From: Alisma plantago-aquatica
Taxonomy: Eukaryota; Streptophyta; Magnoliopsida; Alismatales; Alismataceae
Direction of reading: 5' to 3'
DNA length: 64,000 bases
Assembly (NCBI GenBank): GCA_963693085.1
Contig: OY856409.1
Location: 1,535,061,072 to 1,535,125,071 of the forward strand
The translations under genes were made by a program, and so were the position numbers. The notes under the pieces were generated by a model that worked only from the letters and a program-made list of their open reading frames with translations, was not told where the DNA came from and made no database searches. Positions 11,929-21,555 of this stretch are shown here, in pieces (positions within the stretch are counted from its first letter, which is position 1; each line of letters opens with the position of its first letter).

Positions 11929-12208
11929 ATATCACGGTGGCGGCAAACTACCGCAAACAAAGAAGTTAGGTAAAGATTTAGGAAGCGGAACCAAAGCTAA
12001 GGCTGGACGGTGATATTTAATAAAAGGAGACATGTTATAAATATTGGACTTGTTTTTAAAATAACCAGACTGTCGTTTGATACGGAAATGATCATTTCCA
12101 CAGCCGGTAGGAAGGACAGACGCTCCGGCTACCCATGCACACGCGGCGCCCGCACAAACAAGGAGCAGCGTGCTCCCTGTAGCGGGCAGGACCAGCAAAT
12201 CCGCGCCC
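11929..12208 (-). repeat. MULE right terminal inverted repeat, 280 bp
   Basis: Reverse complement of 7,291-7,570 with about five mismatches. It ends with CCAGCAAATCCGCGCCC at 12,208, directly followed by the right target duplication TCTGAGCTA. Confidence 0.92.
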
Positions 12209-12233
12209 TCTGAGCTAGGTTTATCATGTTCTC

Positions 12234-14423
12234 TTATCCATACTGCCACACCCCTACAATTAGGACCTATCGAGGTATGTAGGGCACTTGGAAGCCAACT
12301 TGGTAGTCGAGGAGGTGGAGGTCGAGATATAGCGGGTCTCCTCTTTTTGACCTGTATATATAATTTCAGATCAATTGACTCATATATACACACTAACAAA
12401 TTAAAGTAATGAAAATTTATCATACAATATCAATATAGAGGACATCCGCTTCGGGCCACAATATCACTCTGCCTACTACTTCACCCAGTGTTTCAGCATC
12501 TAGGTGTGCATGAGGCAGTGCAAGATCCGTCCAGTCGGGGAATACATGTATCGGGCTCACACGTACAACACCATCTGGTACTGGATACCCATGAAACATG
12601 CACCCTTTAAGGGGTGGGTAAGCCGACACCTCTGCAATGATATATTCTTGACTTTTTAGTCGGAATGGCTTCAACCCCTATAAATTTACGTAAAGAATGT
12701 TATTTGCATATATACACAAACATATCATGTTGAATAGACTAGCTATTATGTAATAAAAATACTTACAGAGGACATGCTAGGTGGTGGGTCTACAGGATTA
12801 CTCCCAACCACTTCTACAGTAGGAGAAGAGCGGCCCGCCACAGGTACTGTTTGAGTGGCAGGATGAGACGCCTACCACTTTGCCATTGCTTCTTGGATTC
12901 TCTTCTCAATTAATGAATCTACCTATATATGGATAAAAGAAACGCTAGCTTCTGATTATTGACTTTCCTTTTGTAATAACATTCTAAAATAAGAATAGGT
13001 TACGTCAGCTTATGAAAATCTCACTTTTGGGATAGGTTTGCGCTGGGATGGCCCACAGAACGCTTTGATGCTCACACCAGCGCATGCACCCCGAACACGT
13101 CCAGGATGCTCTGGGTTACCTAGAGCAACTGTCAGTTCATCCCTTGTGTCCTGAGGGATGAACTTGCCTTCCTTCCTCTGCTCATACAACTCCCGCTAAT
13201 CACCATCAACAAAAATTAGTAAGTAAACATAACAATAATCAATATCAATCGATTGCTCTAAGAGTTGATTTATACCATTTTTGCAACTGTCTTAGCAGTT
13301 GTGGGCTTCGGTATGTCTCCCTTCTTGTTTTTCCTCCCAGCTATCCACATAGCATAGCGAGGCAGAGGTGCGGGAGCAGTAGTAGAGGACTCTGCAGTCT
13401 CCTTAGTAGCAGTAGGCTAAGCAGACTCAGCCTGTAGTCTTTGGCGAATGCCTGTATATCTTCTTGGACCCATTGTGTGGTCGTGCACATTCAATGCATG
13501 CCTTGATTTGGTTAGTAACACTAAAGATTAATATTGAATATATGAATACATAAAAACATATATTAATTGAATTGGGAGTGGCGCTTAATACCTTGAATTC
13601 ATCTATTTTTCTTTGGATAACAAAGGCCTCCCAGTCCTTGGGGTCTAGGTAGTTCCATTGCTTTGTGGCTTCCTTCTGCCTAAATTTATTTTTTAAAGAG
13701 AATACAAACAAAAATTATTAGTGTAGAGTTAGTGAAATGGTGATCAATGTCTAGAATTGGAAATCAATCAAGAACCTCTTATTAACATCATATATGTAAT
13801 CTCAGGTGAGATTGGTCCTATAGTTCCTTAGGACCCTCCAACAGCGTTGCATCACACATTTACGATGCAACTTTTCATCCAAATCAAATATGCTCTGCAA
13901 ATTAAATAGAATTTCTATTAACAAGTATCCTAAAAAATAGTAATCTACACAAATAGAATTACAAATAATAATAACTCACGCATAGTTCCATCCATATGTG
14001 GTCTTTCTTCCCCTTAGGAACTTTATGCCAGGATTCTAGGATAGGATTGCAATGGTTGTGAGTAAGAACCCCAAGATATGAAACAATGAGTTGTGGTTCA
14101 CTCCATTTGGATTTCCTGCATGATCGAAATCTACAACCAATTTGGTCCATTGCCCCTTTGTTGTATTAACTTGTTCATCATTGTGATGCCCCTCACTTTC
14201 TAAATTTTCTTTTGTTTCTCATCAAGTGTTGTAATTTCTTCAGGGGGTACATCAGCAACCTAAAATTTGATTAAAAAACACACTTACATGATATAATTAT
14301 AAATGAACATATAGATAGAAACCTCAGGGATATATTCTTAAAACTTACATTGTCAGGCGGCGCAAGCACGTCCTTACCCTCACAATGATCATCAACACGG
14401 TCATCATGGGAATGCTCATCCAT
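12234..14423 (-). pseudogene. CACTA ORF1 (Ptta/En-Spm plant transposase family), multi-exon, decayed
   Basis: Exon 1 starts MDEHSHDDRVDD at 14,423 and ends at a GTAAGT donor near 14,349. Later exons carry the Ptta/En-Spm ORF1 pattern: WTKLVVDFDHAGNPNG, then ESWHKVPKGKKDHIWMELC (about 14,040), DLDEKLHRKCVMQRCW (about 13,860), DPKDWEAFVIQRKIDEFK (about 13,620), RELYEQRKEGKFIPQDTRDE (about 13,190), LGNPEHPGRVRG (about 13,100), and a C-terminal block with GYPVPDGVVRV and ETLGEVVGRVILWP (12,674-12,420). A final proline-rich exon runs towards 12,234. Frameshifts and stops (near 14,190, 14,080, 13,420 and 12,872) disable it. ORF1 is thought to act with TNP2 in end binding. Confidence 0.8.
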
Positions 14424-14449
14424 CTGAAAGTTTACATTCAATTTATAAA

Positions 14450-14577
14450 TTTCACATTGTATAGTAACACTAATTGTAAAGTTCACATTGTAAAGTACAC
14501 ATTCACATTGTAAAGTAATTCACATTGTAAAGTAATTCGTATTATAAAGTCCACATTCACATTGTAAAGTTCACATT
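14450..14577. repeat. Short tandem repeat of CACATTGTAAAGT in a CACTA B leader or intron
   Basis: About six imperfect copies of a CACATTGTAAAGT-type unit with variable spacers, just upstream of the ORF1 start on the minus strand. No coding content. Confidence 0.7.
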
Positions 14578-14796
14578 CAAAAAAATAAAACATATAAAAA
14601 ATATAATCATTCATGCCTCTAATATTGTGATCTTTTATCAATTAACAATCCTTCATTGTGATCCCCGCGAACATACAAGTCATTGTGATCCCCAGCTTCA
14701 ATGTTTGGTGGTGTTGGTAACCCAACGCCGTGAAGCATCATAGGTCATCACACCTTCACCCGAATGCTTCTTCAAGTCATCAATCATAGGTTCAAG

Positions 14797-15681
14797 CAGT
14801 GTTCTGAAAAGCGGTAATCGGTGTATGGGCGGAGAGGGTACCGAATAGAGTATATACAGTATGCGAGAGTATAAGCGGGAGAATATTTGGTTTTCATCGG
14901 TTTTGATTTTTTTAAAATATTAATCATAAAGATATGTAATTTATATATTGACCATATAATAATGACAATGATAAGTAATTAAAAACATTTATAAGTAATA
15001 GACTAATATTGAATTCATAAGTAGTTAGAAACATTGATGAAATTAGAGAAGAAAACACTGATAAGTAATTACAAACATTGATAAGTCATAGACTAATATT
15101 ACATTAGTAAGTAATTAGAAACATTGATAAGTAATACACTAATATTGCATTAAAAAGTAATTAGAAACATTGATAAGTCATACACTAATATTGCATTAAT
15201 AAGTAATTAGAAACATTGATAAGTAATAGACTAATATTGCATTAATAAGTAACTTGAAACATTGATGAAATTAGAGAAGAAACATTGATAAGTAATTAGA
15301 AACATTGATAAGTCATAGACTAATATTGCATTAAGAAGTAATTAGAAACATTGATGAAATTAGAGAAGAAAACATCAACAATAAGGATCAGTTCAATAAA
15401 CATTAACTATAAACTTATTGAGAAAACATGAGGAGAAGACCAAATATGTAAAGTGGAAGAAGAGAATGTAATTGTAATGACCAATAGTAGTATTAGTTAA
15501 AATTAATGTAAAAAAATTATTACTAGATTTAATTTTGAAAATCGCCGATTAATCGGACGATTATACCCCTGAACGGCCGATTAATCAGTCCTGGACTGAT
15601 TATAGGCTGATTATTCATATTCGGAGTGGTAGAACCCCAAAACCGATTATTCGGCCGATTAGACCGATTTTCTGAACATTG
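14797..15681. mobile_element. Non-autonomous hAT element, 885 bp
   Basis: Flanked by an exact 8-bp target duplication GGTTCAAG (14,789-14,796 and 15,682-15,689), the hallmark of hAT insertion. Termini are CAGTGTTCTGAAAAGCGGT and, inverted, CAATGTTCAGAAAATCGGT, about 16 of 19 matching. Subterminal regions carry CGATTAATCGG-like repeats. The interior has no transposase and is mostly the 46-bp tandem array. The tnp2 reading frame on each side joins at the duplication, which independently confirms the insertion. Confidence 0.93.
14985..15375. repeat. 46-bp tandem array inside the hAT element
   Basis: About eight diverged units of roughly 46 bp. They combine TTAGAAACATTGATAAGTAA and TAGACTAATATTGCATTAA segments, and some units are replaced by a GATGAAATTAGAGAAGAAA segment. 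Non-coding. Confidence 0.8.
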
Positions 15682-16858
15682 GGTTCAAGTTAAATGTCGA
15701 TATCATTTCCAGGTTATTTAGGGCCTGATATCAAAGACGACAACATAACGTACTTATTTTTCATACACAACCTGGGAGGAAAATTGTATAACAGGCATAA
15801 CTGGCCAAGTGCTATGTTGGATGTTCAATGTCCCATACAGATTCATCCCATCTGTACAAAGCCCAAGTCTTAGATTCTTGTCTTTTTCACCGAATTTAGG
15901 GTACAATAAATCAATCTTCTTCCACTGTGGGGAATCAGACGCATGTCATAGGATCCCATCATTATTTTTCTTAACATATGCATGCCACCTCAAATTCTTC
16001 GCATCTATAAGATTGGCAAACAAGCGTTGAAACTGTGGTACTATAGGTAGATATCATATCACCTTGGTAGGAGAATCAGTTTTGGACTCCCTCAAAGTCG
16101 TCAATTTATACCTTAACACACCACATTTCGGACAATCTTTCAAATCCACGTAGTCCTTTTGAAATAATACACAATCATTCGGGCATGCGTGTATCTTCTT
16201 GGCCTCCATTCCCATTGGGCACAACAATTTCTTTAATCGGTATGTTGAGATTGGTAGCTCATTACCTTCAGGAAGAATTTCTTTCAACAAAGACAACAAT
16301 GACGTGAAGCTTTTGTCGCTCCATCGATTGTTAGCTTTCAGTTTATACAATCTCAACACAGCGCTAAGCTTCGTAAACTTACAACCTGTGTATAATGGTA
16401 TCTCAGCATCATGCACAATGTTTCTAAACATGGGAGGTGGAGTGTGCTCTACCCCACAACTATCCAGAATCACATCAATGATGTCTACTGGAGTGAGTTC
16501 ATTCACATCTTCATCATCGAAGGCAATTCCTTCTTCCACACAAGCATTGTTATCAACATCCACTGATTTTACGTTTGAAATCTCCATGCCAGTGCCATTC
16601 TGTATAGCCTTGTACAATCCCATTGCACATGACATGACTTTTGATTTTGTCACCAGTGCTGAACTGGTCAAGACCAGAAATAAACTCGGGGGTGCAACGA
16701 TTTGGAATGGACATCCATGATCTATCCATTCTATGATCAAAGAGAAAACAAGTATATATTAGAACAAGATTAGGGTCTAGGGTTAACAGATTAGGGTTTA
16801 TGGTTAAAACTTTAGGGTTTATGGTCTTATATATAATTAATGGTTAAAACATAAGAAG

Positions 16859-17300
16859 TGAGATTAGGTGTTCAAGAACAGTCCCAAACTAGGGACTATC
16901 TAAGATTTACTCCTAATGAGTAAATCTTGGATGGGTTTCTATGCCAAAAAATACATGTGTTGTCATTCTCATATATAATAAATGTGTACCACCTATCCCA
17001 TTCTTGAACACCTAATCTCACTAGTAAGTGTATAATGTGTATTGGGTTTTCAAGAAAATTTTGGTAGCATTTCCCCACTGTTATCTAAGTACATATGTAC
17101 TTAGAGAACAAACGGGGAAATGCTACTGAAATTTTTTTGAAAATCCAATACACATTATACACTTACATCCTAAGTGAGATTGGGTGTTCATGAACAGTCC
17201 CAAACCGGGGACTATCCAAGATTTACTCCTAATGAGTAAATCTTGGATGGGTTTCTAGGCCAACAAATACATGTGTTGTCATTCTTATATATAATAAATG
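16859..17300. repeat. Fold-back (long inverted repeat) with flanking direct repeats
   Basis: The core, 17,001-17,188, is an inverted repeat with arms of about 90 bp meeting at a 20-bp perfect palindrome (17,085-17,104). A ~135-bp block at 16,859-16,995 recurs in direct orientation at 17,170-17,300, and each copy holds a 13-bp-stem hairpin (CCAAGATTTACT / AGTAAATCTTGG in the right copy). The arrangement looks like a fold-back MITE plus a duplicated arm. It lies about 130-570 bp upstream of the tnp2 start, in the leader of CACTA B. Confidence 0.8.
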
Positions 17301-18330
17301 TGCATAAACTACAGGAAACATGGTTAATCCTAATCTATAGAGAATTTTTAACTAATAAATCAAGAAATCAATAGTTTCAAACATGCAATAATTTACAATG
17401 CAATGTTATAAACTACAGGCAACATGGTTAATCCCCACACTCTAGTAGACAAACTAACCTTAAATATAGTGATGCATATGAGATTAAGAAAAAAAATTCT
17501 TAGGTAAGAGTAAGATGAAGCTCATTGATAATATAGAAAAGGGGGGGAGGGTGGGGCTGACCTTGGGCCCTTAGTTGATATTACATCAATGTACTACTGA
17601 TTTCCAAGATAGGATAGATGAGACTAGAGTTCATATTAGATGAAAAAATAACAACTTAGAACAAAGTCCATCACTAAAGTCCCAAACTCAACATATATGC
17701 ACAATTAGCATGAAATATATGACAAAAGGGTAGATTAGAACCCTAATTTACTCAAACATGTATAAAAATTACCCTAATGACAATAGGGCTAGGAATCTTT
17801 ACTAGACATTATATGTAGCCCTAATCATCATATTTAACATACTACGTTAACATCCAGATCATATTAAGATCATACTATGTTATAACCATTGGTTTAATAA
17901 CCCTATTTCCGCATGTACATGATTATCAACTTTAAAACCCTATAATTCATTGAAATCATTCTAATTCAATTTAAGATGTTGGGATCGCATAATTATATAC
18001 TGAAATCAGAATATATAAAAGAATCATAATTAATATGATTAACAACATGCTCATCAAACTAGGGTTTTCTTAAATATCATCTAATATTCATTTACTAACT
18101 ATACCTTTGTAACAAGAAGAATAATAGAGCTTTAAGTATATTTTATTCACAATCTACACATTTTTCTGATCAAAACCATATGTAATATGTCTATAATTGG
18201 AGCTAGCATTCATTTCCTTCATTATTGGCAATATTAATTTGAATCTGACCAGCCAATGGTGTGGTCAAGCAGGAGCAGGGTACCTACTTGAGGGAAGAGG
18301 AAAGAAGAGGAGGAAGAAGAGAAGGAGTAG
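17301..18330. other. CACTA B leader, no gene seen
   Basis: AT-rich stretch between the fold-back and the GC-rich segment. No open frame of note and no family motif on either strand. On the element strand it is upstream of tnp2, so it is most simply untranslated leader or intron. Confidence 0.5.
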
Positions 18331-18640
18331 GGTACCTTCGTGGCGGCGGCGGCCTGTAGAGAAGGGAGCGTAGCATGCAAGAGATGTGGTCAGAGCAGCG
18401 ACCTGGAATGCAGGGAGCAGAGCGCGCGCGCATGGGGCAGGCCTAGGAGAGCCGCGGCCGGCCTAGAGAGCAGCGGCCGGAGAACCACGGCAAGTGGCGA
18501 CGGTAGAGGCGTGCGGCGAGCGGCGAGTGGAGGCGGCGACGATGACCAGAGCACCAGCAAACGACGGTGGAGGCAGAGGCAGAGGAGCAGCGAGCGGCGG
18601 TGAGAAGAGGAATCGCCAGAACCCTCAATCGTGGAATGAA
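18331..18640 (-). other. GC-rich purine-rich segment of the CACTA B leader
   Basis: A sharp GC-rich island in an AT-rich element. It is built of GGCGGC, GAGCAGC and AGGAAGAAG-type repeats. Its left edge (about 18,280-18,345) is almost pure AG, giving a pyrimidine-rich strand in the element's transcript orientation. The open frames across it (18,340-18,603 and 18,443-18,628) are low-complexity and not supported as genes. A GC-rich leader next to the subterminal repeats is common in CACTA elements and may cover the promoter. Confidence 0.45.
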
Positions 18641-19262
18641 TGAAACAGAAGGGGAAGAGTCTGGCTCACGGCGTGGGTGTTGTTAAGTTAACAATAGGCA
18701 TCAGTTTAAAAACAAATGACCCTAAAAACTATAGGCGTCGGTTACCAACAAAAAACTGACACTATTGTTCATTTATAGTCGTCAGTTCCAACTAGAAAAA
18801 TTGACGTCTATCTTTATATGCTGACAAAAATAAATGTTCTCGAATTAAGACCATAGTCGTCGGTTTTTGTATAAACAATGATGCTAAAGGGAGGTAAAAA
18901 ATTTCGTGGTTGAGCGTACGAAAACACAACAACGTCGGTTATTGTAAGACAACCGACGATAAAAATTGGTCAAATTTCTGTCTCGTGGAAAAACATTAGT
19001 TGTCGGTTTCTTTTTAACAACCGACGTTGTATGTTAAATTTTGGAGGTAATTTTTTCACTGGAAAATTTGGATTTGGCGGTTAGTTTTAGGTGTCGGTTG
19101 ATTATTAAGGAACAGACACTAAATAAAAGAGATACATGTGTCTGGTCTCCCTTCACAAATAGGTGTTAGTTTTTTATTTAACTGACGCTTTATGTTTTAA
19201 GCATCGATGTATTTATACAACTGACGCCTTTAAAAGTGACGTTATAAGCCATTTCTATAATA
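18641..19262 (-). repeat. CACTA B terminal and subterminal repeat region
   Basis: Contains at least ten GTCGGTT/AACCGAC-type motifs in both orientations. It ends with GCCATTTCTATAATAGT at about 19,262-19,264, the inverted form of a CACTA-type TIR. The region is a direct copy of 1-604 with scattered substitutions, and shows what copy A has lost at its end. Confidence 0.85.
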
Positions 19263-19263
19263 G

Positions 19264-19269
<6 letters not shown>

Positions 19270-19302
<33 letters not shown>
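19270..19302. repeat. (AT)n microsatellite
   Basis: Uninterrupted AT dinucleotide run immediately outside the CACTA B terminus. Confidence 0.95.
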
Positions 19303-19306
<4 letters not shown>

Positions 19307-21555
19307 ACCCATGTATACATATACCCACATAAGCACTAGAAGGTAATTTACACTAATAGTCAATAATAACTAAATATTTTGGAGTACTCATATTCATTTA
19401 TTCATTTTTTAACTCCACAATAAGTATAAATATTTTGATATAATTGGATACTATTCGTTCAAATTAGAATGTACATAAATGACAAGTGACGATGCATCAT
19501 ATCATCAGTGAACATATAGCACTATAAGAAAATGAAATAATGATTCCAAGCTCATGACTTTGATTGTGGCTAGTATGTCTATTTATATGTAGATCCAGTC
19601 AAAACTTGGTGGAGAATCTTCTTATTTGATTTATTGATTTCTCCAATCAAGGTACAAGAATTTTCTATTTTGATTAAATGAAGTTCACTCATCCTTGAAT
19701 TTCATGCATGTGTGAGAAATATTAGGAGTCCAGTTTGTTGAAACTTGTAGCCTACTCTTGAAAGACCCCCAATTAGATACTTGATGAACCAACACGATAA
19801 TTGGTACTATCAGATTTTAGGGCCAATGCCCAATTATTTAGATGAATTACGCTTCTAGGACTCTACGTAGAGATAAGGGACTGTGGTCCCCTAGTCGACT
19901 AGTAATTCAGCTTAACGTGGTCGTTCTTGTTTTGGATGATGAGAACATATGGTCATCTCAACATAGACAGAATATACCAAATGTCTAAATTGTTTGAAAA
20001 ATCTTCTTAGATTGATATATCATGTTGATTGAATTTGAGACCCATTTATATTCCTCTTTTGAATTACTTGCCTAAATTTTATATTCCCTTGCATCCTCAT
20101 TGATTGAATCTTGAGTAGATTACGCATACTTATTTATCTTTGTTTAAAATGGATTTTTCAACCGGTCTTTTATACTGACCCGTATCGTTTTGTTGGTTCA
20201 TGCAAATCTTTTTCTTAAGGGAATGCATGGACATACCCTGTAGAGTGCTGAAACAATATCAGATCTAGACTTACTGAGGAGATTTTGTTGAGAAGATGTC
20301 TAGGTGCCCTTTGTGTCTTTTTAATTATCTTCTATTTCTGCATTATAAGACTCATTGTAAGTCCCATATTTGGGGACAAGTTTTGGATGTTGGAACCTTT
20401 GATGTTTTGAATTTTTTATAACACTCAGCTATGATATTTATTCCATCATCTTGGAAATTCTTATGGGTTTCAACAACAAGATATGGGCATGCGAATAATT
20501 AAAATCTAGTTGTCACAATCATTGTACTAGTCCATGGATGCCCCAAAAAAATCATGTATGTTTATATGACATTTTGTATCAGAATGATCAATCCTTTAAT
20601 TTTGTTCATGATTTAGTTTTGAGTTTGGGCACATTATAATTATCTATTAATATCTTCATCATCACTGTTGGTAAAATCGGTTGGTTTAATTTAACCCTAT
20701 AAAACTTGCCAAATTTTTAGGTGTGTGTCACAAACTACGAGTCTAATAGTACCCATTGTGCATTTCTCTAGTACAATTTTCCCGTCATTTCTTTTTTTCT
20801 TAGAGAATGTGGCAAGTCCTCCTATGTCTAGATAAGAGTAGCCTATTGGACTCTAATGATATCTATACCTCAGACGTTAGATTTCTCTCCACAGTTGATC
20901 AAGTTGGAATATGTTGTAGGAGTGTCATCCTAGTGATCTTACCTTTGTTCTTTCGTGGTACTCTAGTCGTAAAAGTAATAGTGTCTCATTCATTTGTTCC
21001 ATCCACACAAATCTGTATTGTCTCAACTCTCTAATTTTTTATTGGTTTTGTCATATAAACTGACTTGTTGTTATGCTCTCAGTCATTAATAGTGGATTTT
21101 ATTCACTTTCTTGCATCACACATTTTGGTGCTTGGTATGTCCAACGCGTTGGCCATATGGATATTTAATTTAACTTAGTTTTGCATATTACCATAAATAA
21201 ATGAGATACGGTTGGTGATCTGATATTATATGAGAGTGAATAAACTTCATAAATATCAAATTACCCAAGTATCTCACCCAAGTGAACCTATAGGTAGATG
21301 TATATTATGTTGGATAATGCTTAATTCATATGATAATGATACCACTATAAGGTGGATCACACTATTTGCAATCACCAACGTGATCTACATATTTATAATC
21401 CTATGGTGTTGCATATTGATTCAAAGTTAATATTATAACAACTATTGGTACTAGTAGATAAAAGTAAATTGAAATAGATCTCATTTTACTTTTATAATTT
21501 CATTGTGGTTTTAATGTAGATCTTTTAATTATTGCAAATATTGCCTCATCTTTGT
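19303..21555. other. No gene recognised; upstream of the copia relic
   Basis: About 2.25 kb of AT-rich sequence. The small open frames at 20,807-21,034 and 21,230-21,430 have no recognisable motif. It should contain the 5' LTR and leader of the following copia relic if those survive, but I could not match any part of it to the putative 3' LTR at 25,800-26,240. Confidence 0.5.

Larger units (their letters stand above)
7291..12208 (+). mobile_element. Mutator-like element (MULE) encoding a FAR1-type transposase
   Basis: A 4.9-kb element bounded by 280-bp inverted repeats (7,291-7,570 and 11,929-12,208) that I count as differing at about five positions. It is flanked by a 9-bp near-perfect target duplication. 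One gene, 7,800-10,749, has the FAR1/MULE/SWIM layout seen in Jittery-like MULEs, which are related to the FHY3/FAR1 regulators. The element inserted 39 bp upstream of the LINE ORF1 start codon and is thus younger than the LINE. Its transposase is damaged, so present movement would need a transposase supplied elsewhere. Confidence 0.9.
14703..16729 (-). pseudogene. tnp2: CACTA TNP2-type transposase, decayed and split by a hAT element
   Basis: TNP2 is the catalytic transposase of CACTA elements. The chosen start, at 16,729, opens the transposase-associated domain with MDRSWM and ends it with GYTEWHWHGDF, with its middle shortened. After a frameshift the conserved core follows: PPPMFRNIVHDAEIPLYTGC, FTKLSAVLRLYKLKA, SDKSFTSLLSLLKEILPEGN, CPMGMEAKKIHACPNDC. 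After a stop near 16,054 come LRWHAY, DSPQWKKIDLLYPKFG and LRLGLCTDGMNLYG. The frame reaches PGNDIDI, is cut by the hAT element, and resumes as MIDDLKKHSGEGVMTYDASR before stopping near 14,700. The rest of a normal TNP2 is missing, so both point lesions and a 3' deletion disable it. Confidence 0.9.
12209..19262 (-). mobile_element. CACTA (En/Spm) element B, main body
   Basis: The minus-strand order is: terminus at about 19,262, subterminal repeats (19,262-18,641), GC-rich leader, fold-back repeat, tnp2 (16,729-14,703), then ORF1 (14,423 to about 12,234). This is the usual CACTA order. The terminus reads, on the element strand, ACTATTATAGAAATGGC, one base short of a perfect CACTA start. The element is interrupted by the hAT element and, within ORF1, by the LINE plus MULE, after which a short ORF1 piece resumes at 1,076-1,129. 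The opposite terminus was not found. All coding parts are decayed. Confidence 0.85.

Noticed and set aside
11932..12423. 163-codon minus-strand frame fused across the MULE right end
   Set aside because: It is the MULE inverted repeat read through into a CACTA exon. The same protein segment appears at 7,301-7,567 in the left repeat, so this is an artefact of insertion.
18340..18603. Ala/Arg/Gly-rich frame as a possible small gene
   Set aside because: Low-complexity GC-rich leader of CACTA B, with an opposite-strand frame of equal quality.
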